Source: SOJA01 sp964598485 (GTDB taxonomy: Archaea > Thermoproteota > Bathyarchaeia > Bathyarchaeales > Bathycorpusculaceae). From it: a stretch of DNA of 64,000 nt. Under the pieces are notes generated by a model that was not told where the DNA came from, did no database searches, and saw only the letters and a list, made by a program, of their open reading frames with translations. The translations under genes and the position numbers were made by a program. The stretch lies in the NCBI GenBank assembly GCA_964598485.1, contig CAZRCD010000004.1:1-64000 (forward strand). The letters are read 5' to 3'. Shown in pieces: positions 9,178 through 17,946 of the stretch (the stretch's first letter is position 1; the number at the start of each line of letters is the position of its first letter).

Positions 9178-9647
9178 GCCATTTTGCCCCTAAGCCTAGC
9201 CAAAACCTCGTCCTCAATCCACCTCTCACCCTGCACAGTCAACTTGAACTCAGGCCTGTTCGGATCCGGCTTAAAAACCTGCCCCCTCTTAGTCATCTCA
9301 TTCAACCTAGCCGGAACCATACTTCTAATCCCACTTGACTCCAAAAGCCTCTTCACATGCGCCGACGTATTCTTCCTACCCTCAGAAGCATACAAAATCA
9401 AGCCCACAGCCTCATAATGCGTAAGCCTCTCACCAGTCACTAACACAGGGCCTTCAGTCGTGAACTCAATCACACCCTTCAACTGGATAGCTGTGGTAGG
9501 CATCAACTTTGTTGAGACAAGATCTGAAGTTTTTTCCATGAAATTTTCAGGAAAATCTTGGAGTATTTTGAGAATTTCCTCTGGGTTTTCTCCTTCAACA
9601 ACAATTTCGCCGAAAGACGTCTTTATTCTAGCCTTAACTTTTCCCAT
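9174..9647 (-). CDS. winged-helix protein, second gene of a three-gene cluster
   Basis: A 157-residue soluble protein with the same layout as its neighbours: an N-terminal beta-rich segment (VKARIKTSFGEIVVEGENPE) followed by a helical linker and a C-terminal winged-helix-like part (HVKRLLESSGIRSMVPARLN ... RPEFKLTVQGERWIEDEVL). The segment LTVQGERWIEDEV is typical of the second strand and last helix of archaeal wHTH modules. Start ATG 9647 with ribosome-binding site AAAGGTGA. It is coupled to the downstream gene by a four-base overlap. Confidence 0.75.
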   Translation of the reverse strand: MGKVKARIKTSFGEIVVEGENPEEILKILQDFPENFMEKTSDLVSTKLMPTTAIQLKGVIEFTTEGPVLVTGERLTHYEAVGLILYASEGRKNTSAHVKRLLESSGIRSMVPARLNEMTKRGQVFKPDPNRPEFKLTVQGERWIEDEVLARLRGKMA

Positions 9648-9662
9648 TTCACCTTTCTCCTT

Positions 9663-10145
9663 TCAAGCTAAAAGTTCTTCTTCAGCAAGAATATAAACAC
9701 AACCAGCATCAGTCTTCCAACGCCTAACCTTCCCCTTCCTCACAAGCCCCAACAAAACCCCAGACAAAGTACGCCCCGGATAACGCAACCCATTAGCCTT
9801 CAAAGCCCCTTTCAACTCACCAACTGTACGCGGACGCCACTTCCCCCAATCAGTCTCAAGAACCTTCAAAACAGCATCACCACAACCTTTAACACGAAAA
9901 ATCTTAGGAAACTTCTCAACAGCAGCCTTTTCTTTCACACCCGCCGTCTTAACAGTAAGCGTAGCCGTCGCCTTAGGCTTAGAAACCTCAAAAGCCCTAC
10001 AAACATCAACCATCAAACCCGGCAACTCCTTAACAGTCCTCAAAACCTCCTCACGACCCCCACTAATCTCCACCTCAAAATCACCCAACTTCACATGAAA
10101 AACAAAAACCCCCTTCAACACACCCTTAACCACCCTATTCACCAA
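9663..10145 (-). CDS. winged-helix-like protein, first gene of a three-gene cluster
   Basis: A 160-residue protein (TTG 10145 or GTG 10142 start). The N-terminal part VFHVKLGDFEVEISGGREEV matches in pattern the start of the next two proteins, so the three may be distant paralogues. The middle is basic and Ala-rich; the end (LKGALKANGLRYPGRTLSGV, KTDAGCVYILAEEELLA) resembles a winged helix. A TATA-like TTATATTTC lies upstream at about 10160-10168 on this strand, and a perfect inverted repeat lies at 10201-10220. Function unknown; regulation of a process specific to this lineage is a guess. Confidence 0.7.
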   Translation of the reverse strand: MVNRVVKGVLKGVFVFHVKLGDFEVEISGGREEVLRTVKELPGLMVDVCRAFEVSKPKATATLTVKTAGVKEKAAVEKFPKIFRVKGCGDAVLKVLETDWGKWRPRTVGELKGALKANGLRYPGRTLSGVLLGLVRKGKVRRWKTDAGCVYILAEEELLA

Positions 10146-10200
10146 CCCTATACCGAAATATAAGAAGCACTAACCCCTTTTAGAATTTACGTATCCCGAC

Positions 10201-10220
10201 ATATTCCGATTTGGGAATAT
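10201..10220. promoter_or_regulatory. inverted repeat, candidate operator
   Basis: ATATTCC-GATTTG-GGAATAT is a perfect 7-base inverted repeat with a 6-base spacer. It lies in the divergent promoter region between the wHTH cluster (minus strand, start 10145) and the zinc-ribbon membrane protein (plus strand, start 10277). A dimeric regulator, possibly one of the adjacent wHTH proteins, could bind here; this is inference from position and symmetry. Confidence 0.45.
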
Positions 10221-10276
10221 CATATTAAATGTCACGATATAATATGTAATTGTAAAGCCCGCAACGAGGAATACGC

Positions 10277-10906
10277 TTGGCAAAAAAAGGAATTAGCGTA
10301 TGGCTTTTCAGCAGCCTAACTTTCGTAGCACTCGTACACTTAATTGATGCAATTTCTGTACTGGTTTTCAACAGCCAAATCAAGCTTTTTCAACTATACC
10401 CATTCATAAACGAGAAACTACAGACTATAATGCCTAACACGTATTTTTGGGTGAGCGCCATCACAACCTTCATTCTCTGGGGAATCACCTGTGCAATAGC
10501 ATTTGAAAATCCGGTCGAAACCTTTCTGAACAAAATACTCTCAGACGCTAGAAAACAAGGCGCCGTTGAGACTCAGGTGTTAGATGAAAAAAGCGAGTTG
10601 CTCGACGCAATGAATGAAACGGTGGAAATGAACAACACGCTTTTGGCACAAATTAAGGACATGACGTACAACGTGAGAACAGAAGTTAAAGAAATTCAAC
10701 CATTAACGGAGAACGTCGAGAAACTGAAGACTGAGCTAAGCCGCTTAAAAAGGGAATTCAAAAAGTTTGAAGAAAACGTCAAACATCCGAATAAATGTCC
10801 GACGTGCAGAAAACCAATACTGCCCGAATTCAAAGTATGTCCCTATTGTGGTGAAAACCTAAAGTTGCTGCCAGAAGCAGTGATCGCATTAAAAGATTAC
10901 AAATGA
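10277..10906 (+). CDS. membrane protein with coiled coil and C-terminal zinc ribbon
   Basis: A 209-residue protein with two transmembrane helices (about residues 8-30 and 55-78), then a charged coiled coil (about 95-170, repeated E/K/L heptads) and a C-terminal rubredoxin-like zinc ribbon, CPTCRKPILPEFKVCPYCG. The soluble part most likely faces the cytosol. Function is unknown; the layout suggests a membrane-tethered scaffold or regulator. TTG 10277 follows a GAGGAA ribosome-binding site at 10266, and a TATA-like GATATAATA lies at 10237-10245. Confidence 0.75.
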   Translation: MAKKGISVWLFSSLTFVALVHLIDAISVLVFNSQIKLFQLYPFINEKLQTIMPNTYFWVSAITTFILWGITCAIAFENPVETFLNKILSDARKQGAVETQVLDEKSELLDAMNETVEMNNTLLAQIKDMTYNVRTEVKEIQPLTENVEKLKTELSRLKREFKKFEENVKHPNKCPTCRKPILPEFKVCPYCGENLKLLPEAVIALKDYK

Positions 10907-10967
10907 AACACTTTGACGCGCGTCTAAATTTATGAACGCGCTAGCACCCCACCGTAAACTTGCATTA

Positions 10968-11210
10968 TCACACCTTTACCAGCCGTTGCTTCTTCCTGTG
11001 GCTGAACAATTTAATCTCTCGTTCTCTCTTCATGGCATCGCTACGGCTGTTAAACTCTTCCACGTACACAATTTTCGCAGGCCTGTGCATTCTCGTGTAT
11101 CTGGCGCCTTGACCTTTTTTGTGCTGTTCAACTCGATGTTCCACGTTTTTAGCCTGTCCAGTGTAGTAGCTACCGTCTTTACAAAGAAGGATGTAAACGT
11201 AATAGGGCAT
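10968..11210 (-). CDS. GIY-YIG domain endonuclease-like protein (UPF0213/YhbQ type)
   Basis: An 80-residue single-domain protein. The GIY-YIG core is visible as YVYILLCKDGSYYTGQAKN with the conserved Arg in VEHRVEQHKKGQGARYTR and the acidic AMKREREIK helix near the C-terminus. Family members of this size are small nucleases or nuclease-like proteins of uncertain role, often in DNA repair or mobile contexts. The gene is isolated and convergent with the upstream membrane-protein gene; start ATG 11210. Confidence 0.88.
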   Translation of the reverse strand: MPYYVYILLCKDGSYYTGQAKNVEHRVEQHKKGQGARYTRMHRPAKIVYVEEFNSRSDAMKREREIKLFSHRKKQRLVKV

Positions 11211-11328
11211 TCATCATCAACTCACAGTTAATGAACAAACCTCACCATCTGTTTTAGAGAGAGTTAAGTAGCACATGCTGTACGTAAATAAAGTAACTGT
11301 TATAAACGAATTGGGGTAATCAGTCTTT

Positions 11329-11604
11329 ATGCCAAACAAAGTTCATTGCGCCCATATCCTTGTAAAGACTGAGAAAGAGGCAAATGTGGTTCTGGAACGG
11401 TTGAAGAAGGGAGAAAAGTTTGCAAACATTGCTAAAGAAGTTTCACTCTGTCCCTCCGGAAAACATGGCGGAGACCTCGGAACCTTCGGTAGAGGAAAAA
11501 TGGTGAAGGAATTCGAGAAACCCGCTTTCACGCTTCAGAAAGGACAGATTTCGCCGATTGTAAAAACGAAGTATAGGTACCATGTAATAAAGAGGCTTGA
11601 GTAG
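11329..11604 (+). CDS. parvulin-type peptidyl-prolyl cis-trans isomerase
   Basis: A 91-residue stand-alone parvulin (PpiC/Pin1 rotamase fold). Conserved elements are CAHILVKTEKEANVVLERL, FANIAKEVSLCPSGKHGGDL, FGRGKMVKEFEKPAF and the closing HVIKRLE. No signal peptide is present, so it acts in the cytosol, like the small thaumarchaeal parvulins. ATG 11329 is the obvious start. Confidence 0.93.
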   Translation: MPNKVHCAHILVKTEKEANVVLERLKKGEKFANIAKEVSLCPSGKHGGDLGTFGRGKMVKEFEKPAFTLQKGQISPIVKTKYRYHVIKRLE

Positions 11605-11893
11605 CTTGGATTCTCCTTTAAACGATTGTGGTTAGGCACTCGTTAATGTATAGAGCTAATTGTGACATGGTGATCATGCGCCTTTCTGGGTTACAGAGAA
11701 TTAACAGAATCAAAGGATAAGAGGTCTTTAACGGAAAATTTAAATAAAGGAATATCGTCAGGGTGCTCCGTTGTCTAGTTGCATTTATAAAGGAGTTTGA
11801 GTTTTATAGGACAGTAACGTTGTACTGTTAAAGATCGAAACGGAACACAGTAACGTTACAGACTGCAATCAACAATAAAAGGAGTGATGGAAA
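11605..11893. other. intergenic region with Alba promoter and leader
   Basis: No gene is seen. Two TATA-like sites occur (TTTAAATAA near 11738 and GCATTTATAAAG near 11781). The second would start transcription about 80-90 bases before the Alba ATG, leaving a leader that carries the repeats at 11811-11859. Confidence 0.5.
11811..11859 (+). repeat. repeat-rich leader of the Alba gene
   Basis: ACAGTAACGTT occurs twice, at 11811-11821 and 11847-11857. The first copy forms an inverted repeat ACAGTA-ACGTTG-TACTGT (11811-11828); the second contains the perfect palindrome GTAACGTTAC (11850-11859). The sites lie downstream of the likely TATA box and upstream of the ribosome-binding site, so they could be repressor sites (for example autoregulation by Alba) or an RNA element. 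Confidence 0.5.
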
Positions 11894-12181
11894 ATGGCGG
11901 AAAGATCAGGAATTGTTTTCATCGGAAGCAAACCACCAATGAACTATGTTCTGGCAATCATCACAAGTCTATCGGCATCCGATGCTAAAGAAGTAACCTT
12001 GAAAGCGCGAGGACGAGCAATAACAACGGCTGTTGACGTAGCTGAAATAACTAGAAACCGCTTCATCAAAGACTTGAAAGTAAGCAAAATCGCGATAGGA
12101 ACAGAGGAAATGCCAGCGAGAGAAGGTGAAAACAGATCAAGAATGGTTTCAACGATGGAAATTAAACTTACAAAAGAGTAG
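11894..12181 (+). CDS. albA: chromatin protein Alba
   Basis: Small basic DNA/RNA-binding protein that coats archaeal chromosomes as dimers. Core Alba signatures are present: VFIGSKPPMNYVLAIITSL with the Lys in SKPP at the acetylation site of crenarchaeal Alba, then VTLKARGRAITTAVDVAEI. Length 95 residues is standard. Ribosome-binding site AAAGGAGTGATG precedes ATG 11894. The unusual repeats in the leader hint at specific control of this abundant protein. Confidence 0.96.
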   Translation: MAERSGIVFIGSKPPMNYVLAIITSLSASDAKEVTLKARGRAITTAVDVAEITRNRFIKDLKVSKIAIGTEEMPAREGENRSRMVSTMEIKLTKE

Positions 12182-12428
12182 GAAAACATCGCGAAACAAA
12201 GTAACAGTCGGCGAATACCTCGCTTTTTTCTTTCAACAAAATATCAGGTGAACCTCTACAAATTTCATTTACGCATTAATCTCTGCAGAGGAAACCGGAA
12301 ACCTACGTGTGGAAAGCTTCTCTTATAAAAGGTCAATTCTAGCTATTCTGACTGATTCCAAAGCTGACGCGTATAAAAAGGGTAGATTTATCTTCTAGAA
12401 AATACATCTACATATTATTGGATGAGTT

Positions 12429-12695
12429 ATGAATCCAATTTTTCCATCCAGGAGAAGGGGATCATGGGTCATTTCTGTAACCATTCTGAAAGCTGCAAAG
12501 AATGGCATCAGAAAGACACACGTACTCACGTCGGTTTCTTTAAGCTACGAACAATTCACTAGGTATATCAAATTTCTGAAAGCCCGTGGTTTTATTAAAG
12601 AGCATGATACTTTGCTTCGCACTACAGATAAAGGATTGGAATTGATAGAGGAGTTTGACTCTTCACAGTTAATACGTAGCGTACTGCCTACTTGA
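12429..12695 (+). CDS. small winged-helix transcriptional regulator
   Basis: An 88-residue archaeal wHTH protein. It shows helix ILKAAKNGIRKTHVLTSVSL, recognition region SYEQFTRYIKFLKARGFIKE and wing TLLRTTDKGLELIEEF, the pattern of the short HTH_45/DUF4364-like regulators common in TACK archaea. A TATA-like TATAAAAAGGG lies at about 12371-12382 and the start ATG 12429 follows TGAGTT. Target genes are not evident; it stands alone. Confidence 0.85.
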   Translation: MNPIFPSRRRGSWVISVTILKAAKNGIRKTHVLTSVSLSYEQFTRYIKFLKARGFIKEHDTLLRTTDKGLELIEEFDSSQLIRSVLPT

Positions 12696-12959
12696 AATTT
12701 GAACATGCAGACATAACTTCCCTCTTTTTTCTAACAAACGCGCGAAAGAGACTCGGATGTCTTACCCGTGCAGGGAAAGTATTCTTCACGGTCTTACACA
12801 TTCGGCTTTAGATCTGTATGGGCGTTTTGCTGTGCGTTTTCGCTTATGGTAGTTACATTCATGAATGCGCACTAATAACCATCCTTTATCTTGATATATG
12901 CAACCACATGGCAGCGTGATTGTGTCGGTCGTTCGAACTTTAGTTTTCTTTGCCATTCT

Positions 12960-14861
12960 TCAAACCCTCACAAATTCCTTCAGTTTTTCTCTTAGCACTC
13001 TGCTAACTAAGGCAGTATCCACTTTGCCTCGCAGTTCCTTCATAATGATGCCCATGAAAACGCCGAAACTATTTTCACCACGATCTCGAATCAAGCTTCT
13101 GTTATCTTCAATCACCTTTTCAACAAACGCTCTAAGCTCATTTTCAGAAATAGTCTTCAAACCAAGGCTCTTGATCGCCTCCCGAACACCTTTATTCTCG
13201 TGACTTGACAACCAAACAGTTACGTCTGGCATAGCCTCTTTCGTCAATTCTCCAGCACTTATTTTGTTGAAGATTTCTCGAATCTGGTTTTCTGAAACCT
13301 TGTCAACTTGAACGCTGTCGCGTTTTAAAGCCTTTAGTGTTTCAGTTAAGAACGCAGCTACAGTTGTCGGTGAGACTTTGCCCTGTTCCACGATAGATTC
13401 GAACAGTCTGCTGTATTCGGAATCTAAAACTTGCCTAGCCAATTTTTGATTCAGCCTATACTCTTTCATGAAACGTTCCAGTTTTTGTTCAGGCATCTCT
13501 GGCAATTGCGAACTAATTTTTCTGACATATTCTTCTGTTATCTGTATCGGAGGAATGTCTGTTTCAGGATACATTCTCGCTGCTCCAGGTCTAGGTCTCA
13601 TGTAACGTGTTGTTCCATCGGGGTTTGGTGCTCGCGTTTCTGGCGGAACGCCCTTTATGGCTTCTCGTGCTCTCTCTGCAACCGCTTTTAATGCATCTTT
13701 GGCGTTTTCTGGGTTGTCTGCAACAAGCACTACAGCGTCTTGATCGTTAACTTCAAGAGCCTCTCTTAATTTTTCCACTTCTTCTTTTGTTATCCCATAG
13801 GCTGGCAGTTCGTCTGTGTGGAATATGCCGCCAACTCTTCCCCAGAAACGTGCTCTGTCAGACATCTCTGTTCCCAAGCGAAAACTCGGCATCAATTCCT
13901 GTTTAAGGAAGCCATTGAATTCCGGAAGTTTCACGGCTAGGATCTGTTGTTTCTTGTCTATGGCTTTGCGTAGTACCTTGCATTTTGTTTGTTTAAAAAC
14001 AATTGTCACATCGGTGAATTGTTCTTTAATGTTCTCTTCCTTTACTCCTCTTGCTCTCAATTTTTCGCTTATTTTCATGAGTTTCAATTGGCGTTGAACT
14101 TCATACTTTACAACAAGCGGGAGCAGTTCAAGTTCTTGAACTCCCTTGATTTCTATGAGGGCGCCGTTTGGGATTGATATGTTTATGTCTTGGCGGATTG
14201 TGCCTAAGCCCCTTTTTACTTTTCCAGTAGCTCTCAAAACTCTTCCTATTGCTAATGCAACTTCTTCTGCTTCTTTAGGTGATTTTATGACTGGTGCCGT
14301 TGCAACCTCTATTAAAGGTATGCCTAAACGGTCTATACGATAACGTATTACGTTGCCTTCACCCGTTTTTCTTGCGGCATCCTCTTCCAGGCTTATGTGC
14401 TGAATTGGAACAGTTTTTTCTCCAACTTTGACTTCGCCATTTAGGGCTATCACACATGTTCTTTGGAAGCCCGTGGTGTTAGAGCCGTCTATAACTGTTT
14501 TACGCATCACATGGATTTCGTCAACAGGCTTGGCATTCATCATCAAGGCTGCTGTTAAGGTTGTTTCAACAGCTTCCGTGTTTAATGGATGCGGTGGTTC
14601 TTCATCCATTTCAACAAGACATGAAGTCGCCGTATTTGCCTCGTAGAGAATTTTTACTCCTTTTTGAAATTCGAAGTAGGCCGCTGGATCTATTTGTCCT
14701 AACTCACTTTGTGTTGGCCGAAGCCTACGTAGAAACGTTATTTCTGGCTCTTCCTTGAACAGTTCTGGTTTGCAATTGCAGAATAGCTTTGTAGAAGTGT
14801 CCAATTGCTGATGGATTTCTAAGCCGACTTTCAACCCGATTTTCTGATAATCTATTTCCAA
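12960..14861 (-). CDS. gatE: glutamyl-tRNA(Gln) amidotransferase subunit E
   Basis: Kinase/transamidation subunit of the archaeal-only GatDE enzyme, which converts Glu-tRNA(Gln) to Gln-tRNA(Gln). N-terminal GatB-like cradle domain begins IGLKVGLEIHQQLDTSTKLF; further GatB/E signatures are YRIDRLGIPLIEVATAP and GTIRQDINISI; the C-terminal helical and YqeY-like tail is complete. The frame opens at GTG 14870, but AAGGGTGA overlaps that codon and TTG 14861 has proper spacing, giving the usual short N-terminus. It lies 23 bases behind gatD. Confidence 0.96.
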   Translation of the reverse strand: MEIDYQKIGLKVGLEIHQQLDTSTKLFCNCKPELFKEEPEITFLRRLRPTQSELGQIDPAAYFEFQKGVKILYEANTATSCLVEMDEEPPHPLNTEAVETTLTAALMMNAKPVDEIHVMRKTVIDGSNTTGFQRTCVIALNGEVKVGEKTVPIQHISLEEDAARKTGEGNVIRYRIDRLGIPLIEVATAPVIKSPKEAEEVALAIGRVLRATGKVKRGLGTIRQDINISIPNGALIEIKGVQELELLPLVVKYEVQRQLKLMKISEKLRARGVKEENIKEQFTDVTIVFKQTKCKVLRKAIDKKQQILAVKLPEFNGFLKQELMPSFRLGTEMSDRARFWGRVGGIFHTDELPAYGITKEEVEKLREALEVNDQDAVVLVADNPENAKDALKAVAERAREAIKGVPPETRAPNPDGTTRYMRPRPGAARMYPETDIPPIQITEEYVRKISSQLPEMPEQKLERFMKEYRLNQKLARQVLDSEYSRLFESIVEQGKVSPTTVAAFLTETLKALKRDSVQVDKVSENQIREIFNKISAGELTKEAMPDVTVWLSSHENKGVREAIKSLGLKTISENELRAFVEKVIEDNRSLIRDRGENSFGVFMGIIMKELRGKVDTALVSRVLREKLKEFVRV

Positions 14862-14884
14862 ATGCTTCACCCTTTGGACATTCC

Positions 14885-16213
14885 TTATTCCTCGGCAAGA
14901 GTTCGTGGTGAAATCTCACCAACAATGTTCGTTTTCAAAAGTCTTTTAGCTTCTTCTATGTCGCGGGTTTGTCCGAAAATCCACATCAACTTGACGGTGG
15001 CTGTTTCTGGAAGCATGTCTTCCAATGGGGTTACGCCTAAAGCCAGCAAATCGCGGCCTTGATCATAAACGTTCATGTCTATTCGGCCCCAAATGCACTG
15101 AGAAGTCATACCTACTACAACATTACGCTCTACAGCGTTTCTTATGGCTTTAAAAATGTAGCTGCCGACATGACCTAAACCTGTTCCTTCAAGAATCATA
15201 CCCCTATAGCCTTCCTCCACATGCCAATCAATTATTGCCGGGTTCATGCCCGGATAAAACTTTATTAACACAACCTTTTCGTCGAATTCCGGTTTCAACG
15301 TAACCTTTCTTGCGGAATTGCGTTTTCGATACTCGTCTGTAAACATGGTTATTTTCTGGTTTTGCACTCTTCCCATTGGAGTTGTATTCACAGATCTGAA
15401 GGTGTCCCTTCTGCTCGTGTGACATTTTCGAACTTTCGTTCCTCTATGAAGTACTACGGAAGTGTCTGACGTTGTTTCATGCATTGCTACGGCTACTTCT
15501 GCAAAGGGTGCCTTTCCCGCTGTCGTCACTGCTCCTATGAGGTTTGTCGCTGCATCTGAACTCGGCCTGTCTGCTGAACGTTGTGAACCTACAAGTATTA
15601 CTGGGACTGGGAGGTCTTGTAGTGCGAAGCTTAAGGCTGCAGCCGTGTAACCCATGGTGTCTGTTCCATGGGCTATTACGACACCGTCAGCGCCTTTGGA
15701 TATTTGATTTGAGACCGCCTTGGCTATTTCTGTCCAGTGTTTAGGAGTTATGTTTTCGCTGAAAAGGCTGAATAGTACGTGAGCGTCTATCCGTGCTATG
15801 TTGGCAAGTTCTGGAACGACGCTGTACAAGTCGCTTGCTGTTAGGGCTGGTCGTACAGCTCCTGTTCTGTAGTCTACGCGGCTGGCGATTGTTCCACCAG
15901 TGCTTATTATGGTGACTTTTGGAAGCTTGGGATTTTGTTCTGGGGGAGGAGAAGTCGCAAAAGTTGGTTTCACTCCCTTTCCTATTCGCTCCATTTTTGT
16001 GTCTGGTGTTATCTGTATGCCAACATTGTAACCGCTTTTCAGCTTTATGACGACGTGTTTTTCGTCTCCGTATTCTGAACGCGGAATCAAAATACCCTCA
16101 TAAACTTGTCCGTTTTTTGTTATACGTAACACGTCTCCTATTTCAGCTTCAGTTTTTCTGATAGCTGCTAATGCTTGACCCTTGTAGCCTGAAAGCTCTT
16201 CTTTTTTACTCAT
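14885..16213 (-). CDS. gatD: glutamyl-tRNA(Gln) amidotransferase subunit D
   Basis: Asparaginase-like subunit of GatDE that releases ammonia from Gln or Asn. An N-terminal SH3-like barrel (GDVLRITKNGQVYEGILIPR) precedes the L-asparaginase domain with both active-site threonine motifs, IISTGGTIASRVD and VIAHGTDTMGYTAAA, and the GYRGMILEGTGLGHVG segment. Length 442 residues is usual. Start ATG 16213 lies three bases after the elp3 stop with GGAG upstream, so elp3-gatD-gatE is one operon devoted to tRNA modification and charging. Confidence 0.96.
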   Translation of the reverse strand: MSKKEELSGYKGQALAAIRKTEAEIGDVLRITKNGQVYEGILIPRSEYGDEKHVVIKLKSGYNVGIQITPDTKMERIGKGVKPTFATSPPPEQNPKLPKVTIISTGGTIASRVDYRTGAVRPALTASDLYSVVPELANIARIDAHVLFSLFSENITPKHWTEIAKAVSNQISKGADGVVIAHGTDTMGYTAAALSFALQDLPVPVILVGSQRSADRPSSDAATNLIGAVTTAGKAPFAEVAVAMHETTSDTSVVLHRGTKVRKCHTSRRDTFRSVNTTPMGRVQNQKITMFTDEYRKRNSARKVTLKPEFDEKVVLIKFYPGMNPAIIDWHVEEGYRGMILEGTGLGHVGSYIFKAIRNAVERNVVVGMTSQCIWGRIDMNVYDQGRDLLALGVTPLEDMLPETATVKLMWIFGQTRDIEEAKRLLKTNIVGEISPRTLAEE

Positions 16214-16216
16214 AAC

Positions 16217-17827
16217 TTAATTCTCCAACATTTTTGACACGTATAATCCATCATATTGGTAGCCGAACCGCATATAGTACTGTTTTGTCCCGAGAGCACT
16301 TATAACTAAAATCTTTTTCGCGTCATAGCCCTCTTTTGATATGCGTTCTGCTTCGCTTAAGAGAATGCCACCGTAACCCTTGTGCTGCCATGCCTTTGTC
16401 AAGTGTTCACCAACTGGAACAAGAGGCCCATAAACGTGAAGTTCCCGAACTATGGAGCATGGTTTCGCTTTTACTTCTTGTCTGTGAGCTTTTTCTGAAG
16501 GAATCCTCAGCCTCAAATAACCTATTAAAAGGTTGTTTTCTGGGTCTTCTGCTGAGATGAAGATTTCCTCTCCTTCAGACGCAACATATTTTGTAGTTAG
16601 AATTTTCACTTTTTCTGGATCGGGTTTCACTTTATCTTTTAGCATTCTGTGGCCCACTTCTCTGCATCTTATGCATCTGCATCTTATGCCTTGCTCTTTT
16701 AGTTTCTGCTGCACTAGTTGGCGTAGGTTGCTTCTTTTCACACCAGCAACAATCAATGGGGCGGGGATGTCCCGTTGAACACGCATTACACGTATCCAAT
16801 GTGGGATAATCTTTTTGACTTCTACGATTAAGTTGGCTGCTGTCTCGTTCGTGTACGGCTCATATTTTCCTTCATGATACCATTTGTAGGCTTTTGTACC
16901 TTTCAAAACTAAGCATGGATAGATTTTAATCATGTCAGGCTTAAAATCTGGATTTATGAAAATCTCTCTGAAAGCTTTTAAGTCTTTTTTCGTGTTCGAA
17001 CTAGGCAACCCGGGCATGAGATGATACGCTATTTTTAGTCCAGAATCCTTCATTATGCGTGTAGCTTCAACAACGTCTTTGACCGTGTGTGTTCTGCCGA
17101 CTAAACGGTAAATTTCATCGTTTGGGTTTTGAACACCCACTTCTACGCGAGTTACACCCCTACTGAGCATGTGGTCTACATGGCTCTCTTTAGCCCAGTC
17201 TGGCCGCGTTTCCACAGTTATGCCGACGTTACGGATTCTGCTCGTTTCCGCATTCTTTTTAGCCTCCTCAAGGCTGGCCGATTCCATCTCAGTGATGGCG
17301 TCTAAACAACGTTGGATAAACCACGTTTGATAATCCAGAGGTGTTGCTGGAAAGGTTCCACCCATGACGATTAGCTCTATTTTGTCAACGTTGTGTCCTA
17401 TGGCTTGTAACTGTCCAATGCGGCTTTCAACCTGTAAATATGGGTCAAACTGGTTTTGCAGTCCACGCATTGCAGCTGGCTCAAAACCAGTGTAGCTTTG
17501 AGGCACTCCGAATGGTGGTCCGCCTGGACAGTAGGCGCATGGTTCAGGCTGTGGACAAGGATAAGGCTTTGTCATTACGGCTATCACTGTAACGCCTGAG
17601 ATTGTGCGTGTGGCTTTTCTTCGTAAAAGTGGCAGAAGTTTGCTTTTTTCTTCAGCTTTAAGCATGCTTATCAAGTCAGAGTTTGAAGGCACTTTCCCAA
17701 GTTGATATTTAGCAGCAGTCTGCATCTTAGCACGGTTTACATCGTCGCGGCTAGGAGAAGGGATACGCATTAGAGTTTCGATTATTTCCCTTAGAGCATC
17801 GTTTACATTCAAATCAATGGCAACCAC
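16217..17827 (-). CDS. elp3: Elp3-type tRNA U34 modification enzyme (radical SAM/acetyltransferase)
   Basis: Archaeal Elp3, which places carboxymethyl-type groups on wobble uridine 34 of tRNA. The radical SAM domain has the cysteine cluster in PYPCPQPEPCAYCPGGPPFG and follows with IMGGTFPATPLDYQTWF and VEVGVQNPNDEIYRLVGR. The C-terminal GNAT domain shows HKGYGGILLSEAERISKEG and YYMRFGYQYDGLYVSKML. 536 residues is normal. It is the first gene of the operon with gatD and gatE; start GTG 17827. Confidence 0.95.
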   Translation of the reverse strand: MVAIDLNVNDALREIIETLMRIPSPSRDDVNRAKMQTAAKYQLGKVPSNSDLISMLKAEEKSKLLPLLRRKATRTISGVTVIAVMTKPYPCPQPEPCAYCPGGPPFGVPQSYTGFEPAAMRGLQNQFDPYLQVESRIGQLQAIGHNVDKIELIVMGGTFPATPLDYQTWFIQRCLDAITEMESASLEEAKKNAETSRIRNVGITVETRPDWAKESHVDHMLSRGVTRVEVGVQNPNDEIYRLVGRTHTVKDVVEATRIMKDSGLKIAYHLMPGLPSSNTKKDLKAFREIFINPDFKPDMIKIYPCLVLKGTKAYKWYHEGKYEPYTNETAANLIVEVKKIIPHWIRVMRVQRDIPAPLIVAGVKRSNLRQLVQQKLKEQGIRCRCIRCREVGHRMLKDKVKPDPEKVKILTTKYVASEGEEIFISAEDPENNLLIGYLRLRIPSEKAHRQEVKAKPCSIVRELHVYGPLVPVGEHLTKAWQHKGYGGILLSEAERISKEGYDAKKILVISALGTKQYYMRFGYQYDGLYVSKMLEN

Positions 17828-17946
17828 AATAAACTAGCGTAAACACACACAAATAAACTGCTCTAAAAGTAAGGGCTGAAATCTCTGAAAGTATTTATTT
17901 CTAAACTATCCTATGCTACCGAACTTCAAACTTCGGTGAATAAACT

